Origin: UBA695 sp042691655
Lineage (GTDB): Bacteria; Verrucomicrobiota; Verrucomicrobiia; Chthoniobacterales; Chthoniobacteraceae
Assembly (NCBI GenBank): GCA_042691655.1
Contig: CP170506.1
Coordinates: forward strand, 1,798,001 to 1,862,000
Direction of reading: 5' to 3'
DNA: 64,000 nt
The first letter of the stretch is position 1. The number at the start of each line of letters is the position of its first letter. The notes beneath the pieces were generated by a model. It saw only the letters and a program-made list of their open reading frames with translations. It searched no databases and was not told the DNA's origin. Shown here one piece after another: positions 54,952 through 63,266 of the stretch. The position numbers were made by a program, and so were the translations under genes.

Positions 54952-56088
54952 ATGAGCAAGCCATTTCGCGTTATGAGCATCTTCGGGACACGCCCTGAAG
55001 CCATCAAGCTCGCCCCTGTTATTCACAGTTTGAGAAGTGACAGCTTCTTTGAATCTCGAGTTGTTGTCACAGGACAGCATCGGCAAATGTTGGACGGCGT
55101 GCTCTCTGCTTTTGAGATTGTTCCAGATCACGATTTAAACGTGATGCAACCCAACCAGTCTCTCAACGCGCTTACATGTAGGGTGATGCAGGGTCTTGAG
55201 CCAATATTGGCCAAGGAAAAACCTGAGATTATATTGGTCCAAGGCGACACAACGACCGTCTTTGCAGCAGCGCTGGCGGCTTTTTACCTCAAGATACCTG
55301 TTGGCCATGTTGAAGCAGGACTTCGAACCCCCAACAAATATAATCCTTTCCCTGAGGAAATAAACCGGCGATTGACTAGCCAGCTCAGTGATATTCATTT
55401 TTGCCCGACTGAAGGTGCAAAACAAGCGCTGCTGCGGGAGGGCTTTTGTGCCTCTACTGTTCATGTAACACAGAACACGGTCATTGATGCCTTACTTTAT
55501 GTGACGAGTCATGAAAGGACCAAGCCGGAAGTGCTTAAAGACATCGATTTTGAAAAGCGTATCTTAGCGGTCACAATGCATCGCCGAGAGAACCAGGGAG
55601 CGCCGATGGCGGAGGTTTGTAGAGCACTGATGGAGCTTTGTGACCAATTCCCGGATATTGAAGTCGTTATCCCGCTACACTTGAGCCCGACTGTGCAGAA
55701 CGTCGTCAGGCCTTTGCTCAAGGATAATCCGCAGATCCACATCATCGAACCGTTGGATTACTTCGACTTTACCTACCTCTTGAAAAAAAGTTACTTGATC
55801 TTAAGCGATTCCGGTGGCGTTCAAGAAGAAGCCCCTTCGGTTGGAAAGCCGGTTTTGGTACTGCGAGAGGTCACGGAACGGCCGGAGGGTGTGGATGCTG
55901 GGATTAACTTCCTTGTTGGCACCAATGTGAAGCGCATTGTGGACATGGCTTCGGCATTTCTTTTGGATTGCGACCTTTACACCCGAACAGCACAACGGAC
56001 CAATCCCTACGGTGACGGACACGCAGCATCACGGATCAATCGGCTCTTAAAGGAATTCCTTCCTCGGGTTCGTTCGAGCCAAGAATAG
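54952..56088 (+). CDS. wecB: UDP-N-acetylglucosamine 2-epimerase (non-hydrolysing)
   Basis: 378 residues from the ATG at 54952, giving MSKPFRVMSIFGTRPEAIKLAPV, the universal N-terminus; an ATG nine codons upstream is less likely. Further landmarks are VVVTGQHRQML, VQGDTTTVFAAAL, GHVEAGLRT, TMHRREN and LSDSGGVQEEAPSVGKPVLVLR. It converts UDP-GlcNAc to UDP-ManNAc for surface polysaccharide synthesis in the cytoplasm. It is divergent from the GT2 gene with 55 bp between them, so this is a small surface-glycan block. The gene is intact. Confidence 0.95.
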   Translation: MSKPFRVMSIFGTRPEAIKLAPVIHSLRSDSFFESRVVVTGQHRQMLDGVLSAFEIVPDHDLNVMQPNQSLNALTCRVMQGLEPILAKEKPEIILVQGDTTTVFAAALAAFYLKIPVGHVEAGLRTPNKYNPFPEEINRRLTSQLSDIHFCPTEGAKQALLREGFCASTVHVTQNTVIDALLYVTSHERTKPEVLKDIDFEKRILAVTMHRRENQGAPMAEVCRALMELCDQFPDIEVVIPLHLSPTVQNVVRPLLKDNPQIHIIEPLDYFDFTYLLKKSYLILSDSGGVQEEAPSVGKPVLVLREVTERPEGVDAGINFLVGTNVKRIVDMASAFLLDCDLYTRTAQRTNPYGDGHAASRINRLLKEFLPRVRSSQE

Positions 56089-56218
56089 GGATAAGGCTGG
56101 AGAGGAGTGTGCGTTCTTTGGCTGGAATCTTTCGGTACTGACGTTGCCCCGGAAAACAGGACCAGTGAAATTTGAGTGATTTGAGGTATAAGGGGTTCTC
56201 GAAGAAGAAAGAGAACCG

Positions 56219-56290
56219 ATGAAAAACAAGAGATACAGCGAAGAGCAAATCATCTACGCGATGAAGCGATTGGAAACCGTGACGGGACAC
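56219..56290 (+). pseudogene. N-terminal fragment of an IS3-type OrfA
   Basis: About 24 codons: MKNKRYSEEQIIYAMKRLE, the usual start of an IS3 OrfA helix-turn-helix. The gene ends abruptly where another element's end (near GTGACGGGACACACA) begins. IS scrap only. Confidence 0.7.
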
Positions 56291-56312
56291 ACATTTCTGG
56301 GCCAGGGGAGAG

Positions 56313-56520
56313 TTAGTCCAAGGAGTTGATTTTTAGGGTTAGGTTGTTTTGGAGGGTTTGTCCATCTTTCGCGCAAGGAGGCCGTAGGTCGACTGGAGCG
56401 GAAGATGGATGCGCGGTTGACGCAGCGAAGCGGGCCGGGCTCTGATAGCCCAGCTTGCTTGGGGCCGGAACTGGTTGTAATGAGCGTATCCGGAAGTTTG
56501 TGTGATGGCCGCAACCTGAG
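56313..56520 (-). pseudogene. C-terminal fragment of an IS3-type OrfB
   Basis: On the minus strand: AHYNQFRPQAS, then in a shifted frame LGYQSPARFAAS and the end LQNNLTLKINSLD with stop at 56313-56315. The pair of blocks is the standard YN..RPH.SLGY..P.EF end of IS3 OrfB. The piece is frameshifted and cut at the IS256 left end. Inactive. Confidence 0.7.
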
Positions 56521-56531
56521 CTAACGGATAA

Positions 56532-57800
56532 ATGACGCAGAAAAAGAGCAAAACGACGAACGGATTGAACCTGGATATGATCGACGAGCTACTGAAGGGA
56601 TTCAGCGGGCCGGAGGCAATCATGGGGCGGGGAGGTTTAATGGACCAACTCACCAAAGAGGTGGTGGAACGAGCACTCCGGGGCGAATTAAGCCATCACT
56701 TGGGATACGCGAAGGGGGAGGAGCGCACCGAGGCGAGCGAGGAAGAAAGCGCGAGCAACTGCCGCAACGGCTACAGCAAAAAGACGATCAAAGGGGAAAA
56801 CGGGGCGATGGAAATCGAGGTGCCGCGGGACCGGGTTGGGAGCTTTGAGCCACAGTTGATCCGCAAAGAGCAGAGACGGTTTGCGGAGTTCGATGATCGA
56901 ATCATAGCCATGTATGGGCGGGGAATGACGGTGAGGGAGATCCAGGGCTTCCTGCTCGACCAGTATAAAGTGGAGGTCTCGCCGGACTTCATTAGCACGG
57001 TGACCGACTCGGTGCTGGAAGCGGTAAGCGAGTGGCAAAACCGGCCCTTGGAGCGGCTCTACCCGGTGGTATTTTTCGACGCCCTGCGGGTGAAAATTCG
57101 GGATGAGGGAACGGTGAAAAACAAAGCGGTCTACCTGGCGCTGGCGATCCGCGAAGACGGCTGCAAGGAGGTGCTCGGCATTTGGATTGAGCAGAACGAA
57201 GGAGCGAAGTTTTGGCTGAAGGTCATGAACGAACTGCGCAACCGGGGAGTGGAAGACATCCTGATATCAGTGGTCGACGGGCTCAAGGGCTTCCCAGAGG
57301 CGATTACGGCGGTATTTCCGGAGGCGTGCGTGCAAACATGCATCGTGCATTTAATGCGCAACTCGCTGGAGTTCTGCTCGTGGCAGGACCGGAAGGCCGT
57401 TGCGGCGGCGCTCAAGGAGATTTACCGGGCCGCGACACCCGAAGCGGCAGCGGCTCGTTTGGAGGAATTTGCAGCCAGCAAATGGGGCAGCAAATATGCC
57501 CCCATAGCGGCAATTTGGCGACGAGCCTGGGAGCAGGTCATCCCGTTTTACGCCTACCCGCCGGAGATCCGGAAAATCATCTACACGACCAACGCCATCG
57601 AAAGCCTGAATATGCAGGTGCGCAAGGTGGTCAAAAACCGGGGGCATTTTCCCGGCGATGAAGCGGCCACCAAACTGATCTATCTGGCCTTGCAAAACCT
57701 GACCAAAAAGTGGACAAAACCAGTCGTAGGCTGGAAAGCGGCGATGAACCAATTCGCCATCCAATATGGGGAGCGCATTTTTTTGGGTTCAGCTTGCTGA
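56532..57800 (+). CDS. IS256-family (Mutator-type) transposase
   Basis: 422 residues, the full family length. Landmarks are LRGELSHHLGYAKGE, NCRNGYSKKTI, FDALRVKIRDEG with the first catalytic Asp, ISVVDGLKGFPEAI with the second Asp, VQTCIVHLMRNSL, and YTTNAIESLNMQVRKV with the Glu. This is a DDE transposase with an alpha-helical insertion. The frame is intact and the stop lies inside a strong hairpin. It is probably functional. Confidence 0.95.
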   Translation: MTQKKSKTTNGLNLDMIDELLKGFSGPEAIMGRGGLMDQLTKEVVERALRGELSHHLGYAKGEERTEASEEESASNCRNGYSKKTIKGENGAMEIEVPRDRVGSFEPQLIRKEQRRFAEFDDRIIAMYGRGMTVREIQGFLLDQYKVEVSPDFISTVTDSVLEAVSEWQNRPLERLYPVVFFDALRVKIRDEGTVKNKAVYLALAIREDGCKEVLGIWIEQNEGAKFWLKVMNELRNRGVEDILISVVDGLKGFPEAITAVFPEACVQTCIVHLMRNSLEFCSWQDRKAVAAALKEIYRAATPEAAAARLEEFAASKWGSKYAPIAAIWRRAWEQVIPFYAYPPEIRKIIYTTNAIESLNMQVRKVVKNRGHFPGDEAATKLIYLALQNLTKKWTKPVVGWKAAMNQFAIQYGERIFLGSAC

Positions 57801-57810
57801 ACCCAAAAAA
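57779..57810. terminator. Bidirectional terminator overlapping the end of the IS256 transposase gene
   Basis: Arms TTTTTTGGGTTCAGC and GCTGAACCCAAAAAA flank a 2-base loop and enclose the stop codon at 57798. A-tract and T-tract at the two sides suit termination in either direction, protecting the IS from outside transcription and the reverse. Confidence 0.7.
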
Positions 57811-57984
57811 GGAGCAATCCAAAAACAACGCAAATTTGGCCCTACACACAAAGTTTCGGATATTGCCATGATCTGCCGATTTTGGGGTGTTCACCAGTCC
57901 GAAAAACGGAAGTTTTTGCCTCTTGGAACCGAATTCCAAAGTTGTCGTCCAAGCCGCTGAACACCTGCGACTTGTGCAAACGGA

Positions 57985-58428
57985 ACGATATTTTTGCACC
58001 CCGCTTGGAACTTAGAAAAGGACTGCGAAAAGAAAACAGCCCGATCAAGTCGCCGGAGCAAGTGCAAGACTCCCCTCCCCTTGCGATTTTGGCACGGCGA
58101 TTGGATGGCAGTTTGGAAAAAGTCTAAGTTCGAAACCGGTCTCGCATGGGCTCCGAATGCGACCCTTATCGACCCAGCATTTTTCCGGGCAAACGGATAG
58201 CCCAAAAAGTCTAGGTTCGAACGTAGCGAATGGTGCATCCGCAACCCTCTTCAAACCAGAGACTTTGTTAGACAAATCGCCCGCGAATAGGCTTGAATAA
58301 AGGGTTTGAGAGAGCGACGTGTGTCGCGCGTGAAGAGCAAAAAAGTCTCTGATTTCGGATATTCAAGCGTGCCATTTTGGCTCGATAGACACGAGTTAGA
58401 CAGTTCGAAGAGGGTCGCGCACGGGTCG
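57985..58428 (-). mobile_element. Solo right arm of the long-armed IS, copy D
   Basis: Matches the right arms of copies B and C closely, from around CAAGACTCCCCTCCCC to the shared border CGCGCACGGGTCG at 58428, including both AAGTCTA-GTTCGAA repeats and the ACCCTCTTC / GAAGAGGGT inverse pair. No transposase or left arm is attached. It lies between the IS256 element and a phage gene that it truncates. The left limit is approximate, since similarity fades before 57985. The stretch 57854-57984 holds nothing else recognised. Confidence 0.75.
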
Positions 58429-58770
58429 GGCGACCTTGTTACGCTTGCGGCCCTCGTATTCCTCAACGGACAAGCGGGCGCGGCCTTGTTTTCCGACAAA
58501 GTCGTCCGCGTGGATATCAACCTCCTGATCGGGCAGGACGGTCTCGCCGATGGCGGCGCTGAAAGCGTCGATTTTCCAGTAGGCGTTTTTGACAAATACA
58601 AGGTGGTCGAAAAACACTTCCCCTTCGGGTAATACTTTCACCTGAAGTTCGATCATATCGCTACCCTTCTTGGAAACGGTTTCCGTAGCGTTAATGACTT
58701 CGAGGGTGTAATCGCCGGGCTCGACAAAATCTGGGCGGCTGGCGGGTTCGGATGATTTATAGGATGGCAT
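58396..58770 (-). pseudogene. DUF669-like phage recombination protein, 3' truncated
   Basis: From the ATG at 58770: MPSYKSSEPASRPDF, then GDYTLEVINATETVSKKGSDMIELQV, VFFDHLVFV, YWKIDAFSAAIG and DDFVGKQGRARL, the DUF669 pattern. It is common next to Sak4-like and RecA-like phage ATPases, perhaps as an ssDNA-binding accessory. The frame runs into solo arm D at 58428, which supplies the last codons (VRDPLRTV) and stop. The native C-terminus is missing. It is the last gene of the phage recombination block. Confidence 0.75.
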
Positions 58771-58777
58771 GGGAATG

Positions 58778-59772
58778 TTAGTTTTTGTGCGTTTGGCGCA
58801 GCGACAGGCTGGCTTGGCCGTGCTTGACGGCCTCTTCGGGGAACGGCTTGTCAATTTTCTGAGCCCATAGTTCCCGGAACTTTTTCGCGGAGAGATTTCC
58901 GTAGGCCGCGAGGATCGCGCCGAATCCGATGGCTTGGATGTGGTGGCCGACGGTGACGTGATCGACGAACTCTGGGCCGCGCCGGGTGACGAGCTTCCAA
59001 CCGGGAATTGTCACCCCGGCCTGGATCCGTTCCTTGGTCGTTTCCTCGGCGCGTTTCCGGTAATCTTCCAACACGGAACATGCCAGGAGGAACTTTGAAA
59101 GTTGCTCGTTATCCGCGAGAACAGCGTCAAAGCTGAATCCTGGCGCTGTGACGGCAACGGCGTCTTGGGCCAGCGCAAGCCGGGCTGGACAGGTCGCTTC
59201 CTTGCTGCACCAGCCGCAGTATTCGCAGAGCGCCGGTTGCTTCGTTGTGGCGTGATACGCAGCCACGACCCTCTCTACGACAGCATTGGCTTCGGCATAG
59301 GTGAAATGGAGCGTCACCAATTCCCGCTGGTCGCAGAAGAGAAGATACGCAGTCCATTCCGAAGCAAAGTACACGTCCATGAGGCCGAGGGCGTAGGCCG
59401 CCATTTGCTCACGGTAATTGCGCATCGCTCCGGTCTTGAGATCGGCATGGGCGAACTTGCCCAAGACCAGCGCGTCAGCAGTTCCGGGATTTTCAAACCC
59501 TGGAATGATGACGCGGCAATCCTCCTCCCTCGTGATAACCGGAGAATCCCCGGCCAAGACTTTCAATGTAGTCACAGCCCACTCCACAACAGCGAGATCG
59601 TCTGGTTTGGGCTGGTAGAACATCTCAACCTCATTCAGGTCACACCTTGCATCCGAGCACGGAACAGGGCGTCCAACGCCGAACCGCGCGCGGCGGTGGG
59701 TCCAGCATTGAGGTTTGGCTCGTAGCAGGGGCATTCCGCGAGTTTCGGCAGATTTGAAGGACGCAGACTCAT
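58778..59772 (-). pseudogene. DUF2800 PD-(D/E)XK phage nuclease with a frameshift
   Basis: The true start is the ATG at 59772, which overlaps the stop of the ATPase gene (ATGA) and gives MSLRPSNLPKLAECPCYEPN, then ARGSALDALFRARM, a typical DUF2800 N-terminus. This frame stops near 59644; the rest continues in another frame from about DLNEVEMFYQ, with GTADALVLGKFAHADLKTG (nuclease Asp and D-x-K-like block), RNYREQMAAYALGL, and the iron-sulphur-type CEYCGWCSKEATC. A one-base shift near 59650 breaks the gene unless the ribosome slips there. It would trim dsDNA ends for recombination. Confidence 0.8.
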
Positions 59773-60725
59773 TTCGCGGCGACCTCCTGCCGAAATTGAG
59801 CCACGGTCTGCATAAACCGATCCGGGGCCGAAAACACACGGTCCTTATAGTCGGGGGAAAGATCGCGCCACGGCTGCCCCTGTTTGATCTGTGAGCGGCT
59901 CAAGAGGAACGCATTGACGGCATCCTCATTGCCGCCGAACAATTCGGCGATTTTGTCAAAAGGCGTTTGCTCCTGCCTCGGAGCTGCAGGCGCTCCCAAT
60001 TCGCAGCCGAACGCGGTGGCAATCGAGGCGAACGCAAAATGCAGTTTTTCCTCAAACCCGTGCCGGTTCTTCGCATCCCCGGCCGCCGTGTGGTTGGTGT
60101 AGAGCACGCGCTCGCGTCCACCGACGTCCCGCTTCTTGCCGCTGTCGCTTTCCGCAACGCGGGTGAAATAGTTGGCAAAAAGCTGCATATCGCACCACTC
60201 CTTGACCAACGGCGCGACTTGCTTGGTGAGTTTCAACTCGTAGCGATCATAAGCCTCGGCAGCTTCGGGTTGCTCGAACTTGACGATCCGGCAATGGGCC
60301 AGGAGCAGGACGTGCATTCCGCAGGCAAGGAGCGGATCGAGGGAGGCCAGTAACTTCGTGAACTTCTCTGCAAGCAGCGTATAGCCCTTCCCATAGCCAA
60401 AATCCTCGATGCTAGTCTTGTTGCTGCGCTGGCAGATGTGCTCGATTAAGAGCTTTTCGAGCCAATCCGCCGTATCAATGACGAATGTACGGAAATCGTG
60501 GGCTTCAGAGCCGAGCGCGGTAATCGCGGAGGTCACCTCCTCCCACGACTTCGGGGCGAGTAGGCGGACGATGTCCAAATGATGCGAGCCGCCCTCAGTG
60601 TCGAGGAATACTGGTGACGGGAATTGGGAGGCAAGAGTTGATTTGCCAATCCCTTCGGGACCGTAGATGACAGCCTTTTGTGGCCTTTGGATACGCCCCG
60701 TTTGCAGGGCGAGCGTGTTTTTCAT
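59769..60725 (-). CDS. Sak4-like AAA (RecA-fold) ATPase, phage recombination
   Basis: 318 residues from the ATG at 60725 (an upstream frame extension has no protein character). Walker A is YGPEGIGKST at 21-30, Walker B-like FVIDTADW follows, then HVLLLAHCRIVKFEQPE. This is the AAA_24/Sak4 type of single-strand annealing ATPase found in phages. It is coupled to the DUF2800 gene by a four-base overlap. With DUF669 and the small gene upstream it forms a phage recombination cassette. The frame is intact. Confidence 0.85.
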   Translation of the reverse strand: MKNTLALQTGRIQRPQKAVIYGPEGIGKSTLASQFPSPVFLDTEGGSHHLDIVRLLAPKSWEEVTSAITALGSEAHDFRTFVIDTADWLEKLLIEHICQRSNKTSIEDFGYGKGYTLLAEKFTKLLASLDPLLACGMHVLLLAHCRIVKFEQPEAAEAYDRYELKLTKQVAPLVKEWCDMQLFANYFTRVAESDSGKKRDVGGRERVLYTNHTAAGDAKNRHGFEEKLHFAFASIATAFGCELGAPAAPRQEQTPFDKIAELFGGNEDAVNAFLLSRSQIKQGQPWRDLSPDYKDRVFSAPDRFMQTVAQFRQEVAAK

Positions 60726-60888
60726 GGATGAGTTGGAACGTTGTGTGGGTTCCCCATGGCGCATCTTGCGCTCGTGGGGTTATATGGCGCACCGCGTGTC
60801 AACTCGGGGGAATGCCCCCCCCGAGCCTTCAGCGGCGTGCTTGGCGGGACATAAGCACATGCTCTCGGCGCTAAGTTTTCGCCATGGG

Positions 60889-60960
60889 CGGATTTGCGCC
60901 GCTTTGCGCTGATTTGATCTGCCGAGGCGGCCGGTTGGTCGGATTTGCGCGGATTTGCGC
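60889..60960 (+). repeat. Iteron-like GGATTTGCGC repeats
   Basis: GGATTTGCGC occurs at 60890-60899, 60941-60950 and 60951-60960, with a degenerate GCTTTGCGC at 60901. The units are spaced one helical turn apart in two places. They lie upstream of the phage ATPase operon. They may be operator sites, replication iterons, or a simple repeat. The rest of 60726-60990 holds no gene. Confidence 0.5.
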
Positions 60961-60991
60961 TGACGAAAAATTTGACAAGTTCCAAGAACAC

Positions 60992-61022
60992 AAAAAAGGC
61001 GACGGTTTTTAGCCGTCGCCTT
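60992..61022 (-). terminator. Rho-independent terminator after the small phage gene
   Basis: Arms AAGGCGACGG and CCGTCGCCTT with a 7-base loop (60996-61022) are followed on the minus strand by a run of T. It lies 21 bp after the stop at 61044, so it ends transcription of that gene. Confidence 0.85.
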
Positions 61023-61043
61023 CTCTTCTTAGCCTAAGATCAG

Positions 61044-61346
61044 TTATGCCGCGCTTTTCTTATCGTCGTCCGGTGGCTCCGGATCGACGGGTTTTTGCAT
61101 GAATTCGTCGTGGATATGACCCTTGGTCCATTTTTTGACCCATTTCGGGCGCGTTCTCCCGTGGGCAAAAGGAGCCCCGTCTTTTTTGAGGACTGTGACA
61201 TATTTTCGGGGAACCCCCATCTTGATGGACAGTTCGGTTAGGTTGAACATCTTGAACCGGGGATCTTCCGATATCGTGGCGCCACCCGTTGGATTATTTT
61301 GCGGATCTTTTCTGGATTCGTTCGTTGAAATTCTTGGCTCATTCAT
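61044..61346 (-). CDS. Small putative DNA-binding phage protein
   Basis: 100 residues, not recognised as a named family. The centre (FNLTELSIKMGVPRKYVTVLKKDGAPF) looks like a helix-turn-helix of excisionase or MerR-like type, and the flanks are charged and disordered. The gene sits just before the phage recombination operon but has its own terminator. The name is inferred. The stretch 61347-61608 holds nothing recognised. Confidence 0.6.
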   Translation of the reverse strand: MNEPRISTNESRKDPQNNPTGGATISEDPRFKMFNLTELSIKMGVPRKYVTVLKKDGAPFAHGRTRPKWVKKWTKGHIHDEFMQKPVDPEPPDDDKKSAA

Positions 61347-61625
61347 TTCGTCTGAAGTAGGTAATATTTGAGATGTATGGCCACGGGTAGTTTAGGCCCT
61401 TGGCCACTTGATCATTCGCACTGGAGACTACTACCTGTTGCTTCAAAACGACCCACGGCAAAAAAATTTCGCTCGATCATCGTTGCGGCTAAGCAACTAT
61501 GTGCACTGGCACGCAACGCTATCGAAATAAGCCGTAACCATCAACACCCGGAAAGCGTGTCATAGGCAGATAGGAAGCCAACGCAGATCCTCTGCGAGCG
61601 CTTCGAATGTAAGCGTCACGCGAAG

Positions 61626-63176
61626 CTTTCAATTACCCACAAGTTTTAACGATTTTTGAACGAAATGTCTGTACATTGATAAACACTTTCTGATGCAAAG
61701 CTTGGGATGCAAAACAAGAAGCGATGGAAAGTCACAAAACGTACTCAGTCCTACAAAGAATCCTTTTCTGTTTCGCAATGGATCGACGAGGAAGCAGAAG
61801 CCTGCAACTTTGGCGATGTGCGCTTGGGGCGTCGATTAAAAACACTGGTTGAAGAGTTGTCTGGCTGCGTAGGAGGGAGCATCCCCTTTGCGTGTCAGGA
61901 TTGGGCGAGCACCAAAGCGGCATACCGGTTCTTTTCCAATCCTCGTGTAAGCGAAACCGATATTCTTGGCGGTCATTTTGAATCCACTCGTAATCGCTTC
62001 CATGACGTTTGTGGTCCAGCCCTGATCTTGCATGACACAACGGAATTTTCCTATGACCGGGAAAGCGCTGGAAACATCGGCCTTATTGGAAGCGCCTGCC
62101 TGAACGGTGGCAGGCATGGGCGTAAGCGTCGCATCACGGTTCGGGGGTTGCTGATGCATTCGAGCCTCGCCATCACCCTTGGCGGGCTGCCCCTGGGGTT
62201 GACGGCCGTTAAATTCTGGAGCCGCAAGCAGTTCAAAGGAACCAATGCGCTCAAGAGAATAATCAATCCCACGCGGGTGCCGATTGAAGAAAAGGAAAGT
62301 TACCGCTGGCTGGAAAACGTGCGCCAATCCACGAGCTTCCTTGGCGCGCCCGAGCGTTGCATACATATTGGCGACAGGGAAAGCGACATTTACGAATTGT
62401 TCTGTGCAGCCCGCGAAGAAGGCACGCACTTTCTGGTGCGAACCTGCGTAAATCGGCTCGCCGGGGATGGTGGACATACCATTGCCGATGCGATGAAAAC
62501 CGCCTCCGTTAAGGGAATCCATCGTGTTCAACTTAGAACACAAAATGGCGAAACATCCGAGGCAGTCTTAGAGATAAAGTATCGTCAAATCCAAGTCTTG
62601 CCTCCGATAGGCAAGAAGGCTCGCTACCCGCAACTTCTCTTAAATGTTATCCATGCAAAAGAAATCGGAGAACCAAAAGAGAGGGAGCCAGTGGACTGGA
62701 AACTAGTCACCGATCTGCCCATCGATAGCCTTGCTGCCGCCCTTGAAAAACTCAGGTGGTATTCCTTGCGATGGAAGATAGAAGTCTTTCACAAAATATT
62801 GAAGTCGGGTTGCAAAGCCGAAGAGTCCAAGCTGCGAACGGCGGAACGATTGGTAAACTTGATCGCCCTGCTTTGCATCGTCAGTTGGCGCATCTTTTGG
62901 ATGACAATGGTCAGTCGAACCCATCCTGAAGCGTTACCGAATCTCGCATTTACCCAGGAAGAATGCGCTATACTTGACACCCTAATTGTCGATAGAAAAA
63001 ATGGTTCCACAAAAACTATATTCTCTTACATAAGAAAACTAGCCATGATCGGCGGCTACCTTGCACGGCGATCCGATCCCCCACCAGGCAATGTAGTCAT
63101 ATGGCGAGGAATGTCCCGTCTGGTGGATATCCAGTTAGGCTTCGAAATGGGAAGAAAACTTGTGGGTAATTGAAAG
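61626..63176 (+). mobile_element. Complete IS4-family (IS50-like) element, 1551 bp
   Basis: Inverted ends CTTTCAATTACCCACAAG (left) and CTTGTGGGTAATTGAAAG (right) bound the element. CACGCGAAG is duplicated at 61617-61625 and 63177-63185, a 9-bp target duplication normal for IS4. The target is the end of IS66 copy 2. Ends and gene are intact, so it is probably recent and active. Confidence 0.94.
61707..63173 (+). CDS. IS4-family (Tn5-like) transposase
   Basis: 488 residues. DDE landmarks include LILHDTTEFSYD with the first Asp, CIHIGDRESDIYELF with the second Asp, and YSLRWKIEVFHKILKSGCKAEESKL, which holds the Y-(2)-R-(3)-E-(6)-K signature with the Glu. Early residues WASTKAAYRFF match the Tn5-like N-terminus. 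The frame is complete and lies inside a perfectly bounded IS, so it is probably active. Confidence 0.95.
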   Translation: MQNKKRWKVTKRTQSYKESFSVSQWIDEEAEACNFGDVRLGRRLKTLVEELSGCVGGSIPFACQDWASTKAAYRFFSNPRVSETDILGGHFESTRNRFHDVCGPALILHDTTEFSYDRESAGNIGLIGSACLNGGRHGRKRRITVRGLLMHSSLAITLGGLPLGLTAVKFWSRKQFKGTNALKRIINPTRVPIEEKESYRWLENVRQSTSFLGAPERCIHIGDRESDIYELFCAAREEGTHFLVRTCVNRLAGDGGHTIADAMKTASVKGIHRVQLRTQNGETSEAVLEIKYRQIQVLPPIGKKARYPQLLLNVIHAKEIGEPKEREPVDWKLVTDLPIDSLAAALEKLRWYSLRWKIEVFHKILKSGCKAEESKLRTAERLVNLIALLCIVSWRIFWMTMVSRTHPEALPNLAFTQEECAILDTLIVDRKNGSTKTIFSYIRKLAMIGGYLARRSDPPPGNVVIWRGMSRLVDIQLGFEMGRKLVGN

Positions 63177-63224
63177 CACGCGAAGCGCCACTTGACGGGC
63201 GTCGGCTCGTAACGGGTCATAAGG

Positions 63225-63264
63225 CTCATAGATCTCGTAGGTAAAGCGATACGAGATCTATGAG
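63225..63264. repeat. Hairpin after IS66 tnpC, copy 2
   Basis: The same 15-bp-arm inverted repeat as 50904-50943 (arms CTCATAGATCTCGTA and TACGAGATCTATGAG). Perfect conservation in both copies argues for a function in the element, or simply for recent duplication. Confidence 0.75.
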
Positions 63265-63266
63265 GT

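Larger units (their letters stand above)
56497..57853 (+). mobile_element. IS256-family element, about 1.36 kb
   Basis: The proposed ends are TTTGTGTGATGGCC at 56497 and, inverted from the right, CTTTGTGTGTAGGGCC at 57853; they agree at most positions. The transposase gene between them is complete. No target duplication could be confirmed. The borders are therefore provisional. The left end interrupts IS3 OrfB sequence. Confidence 0.6.
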
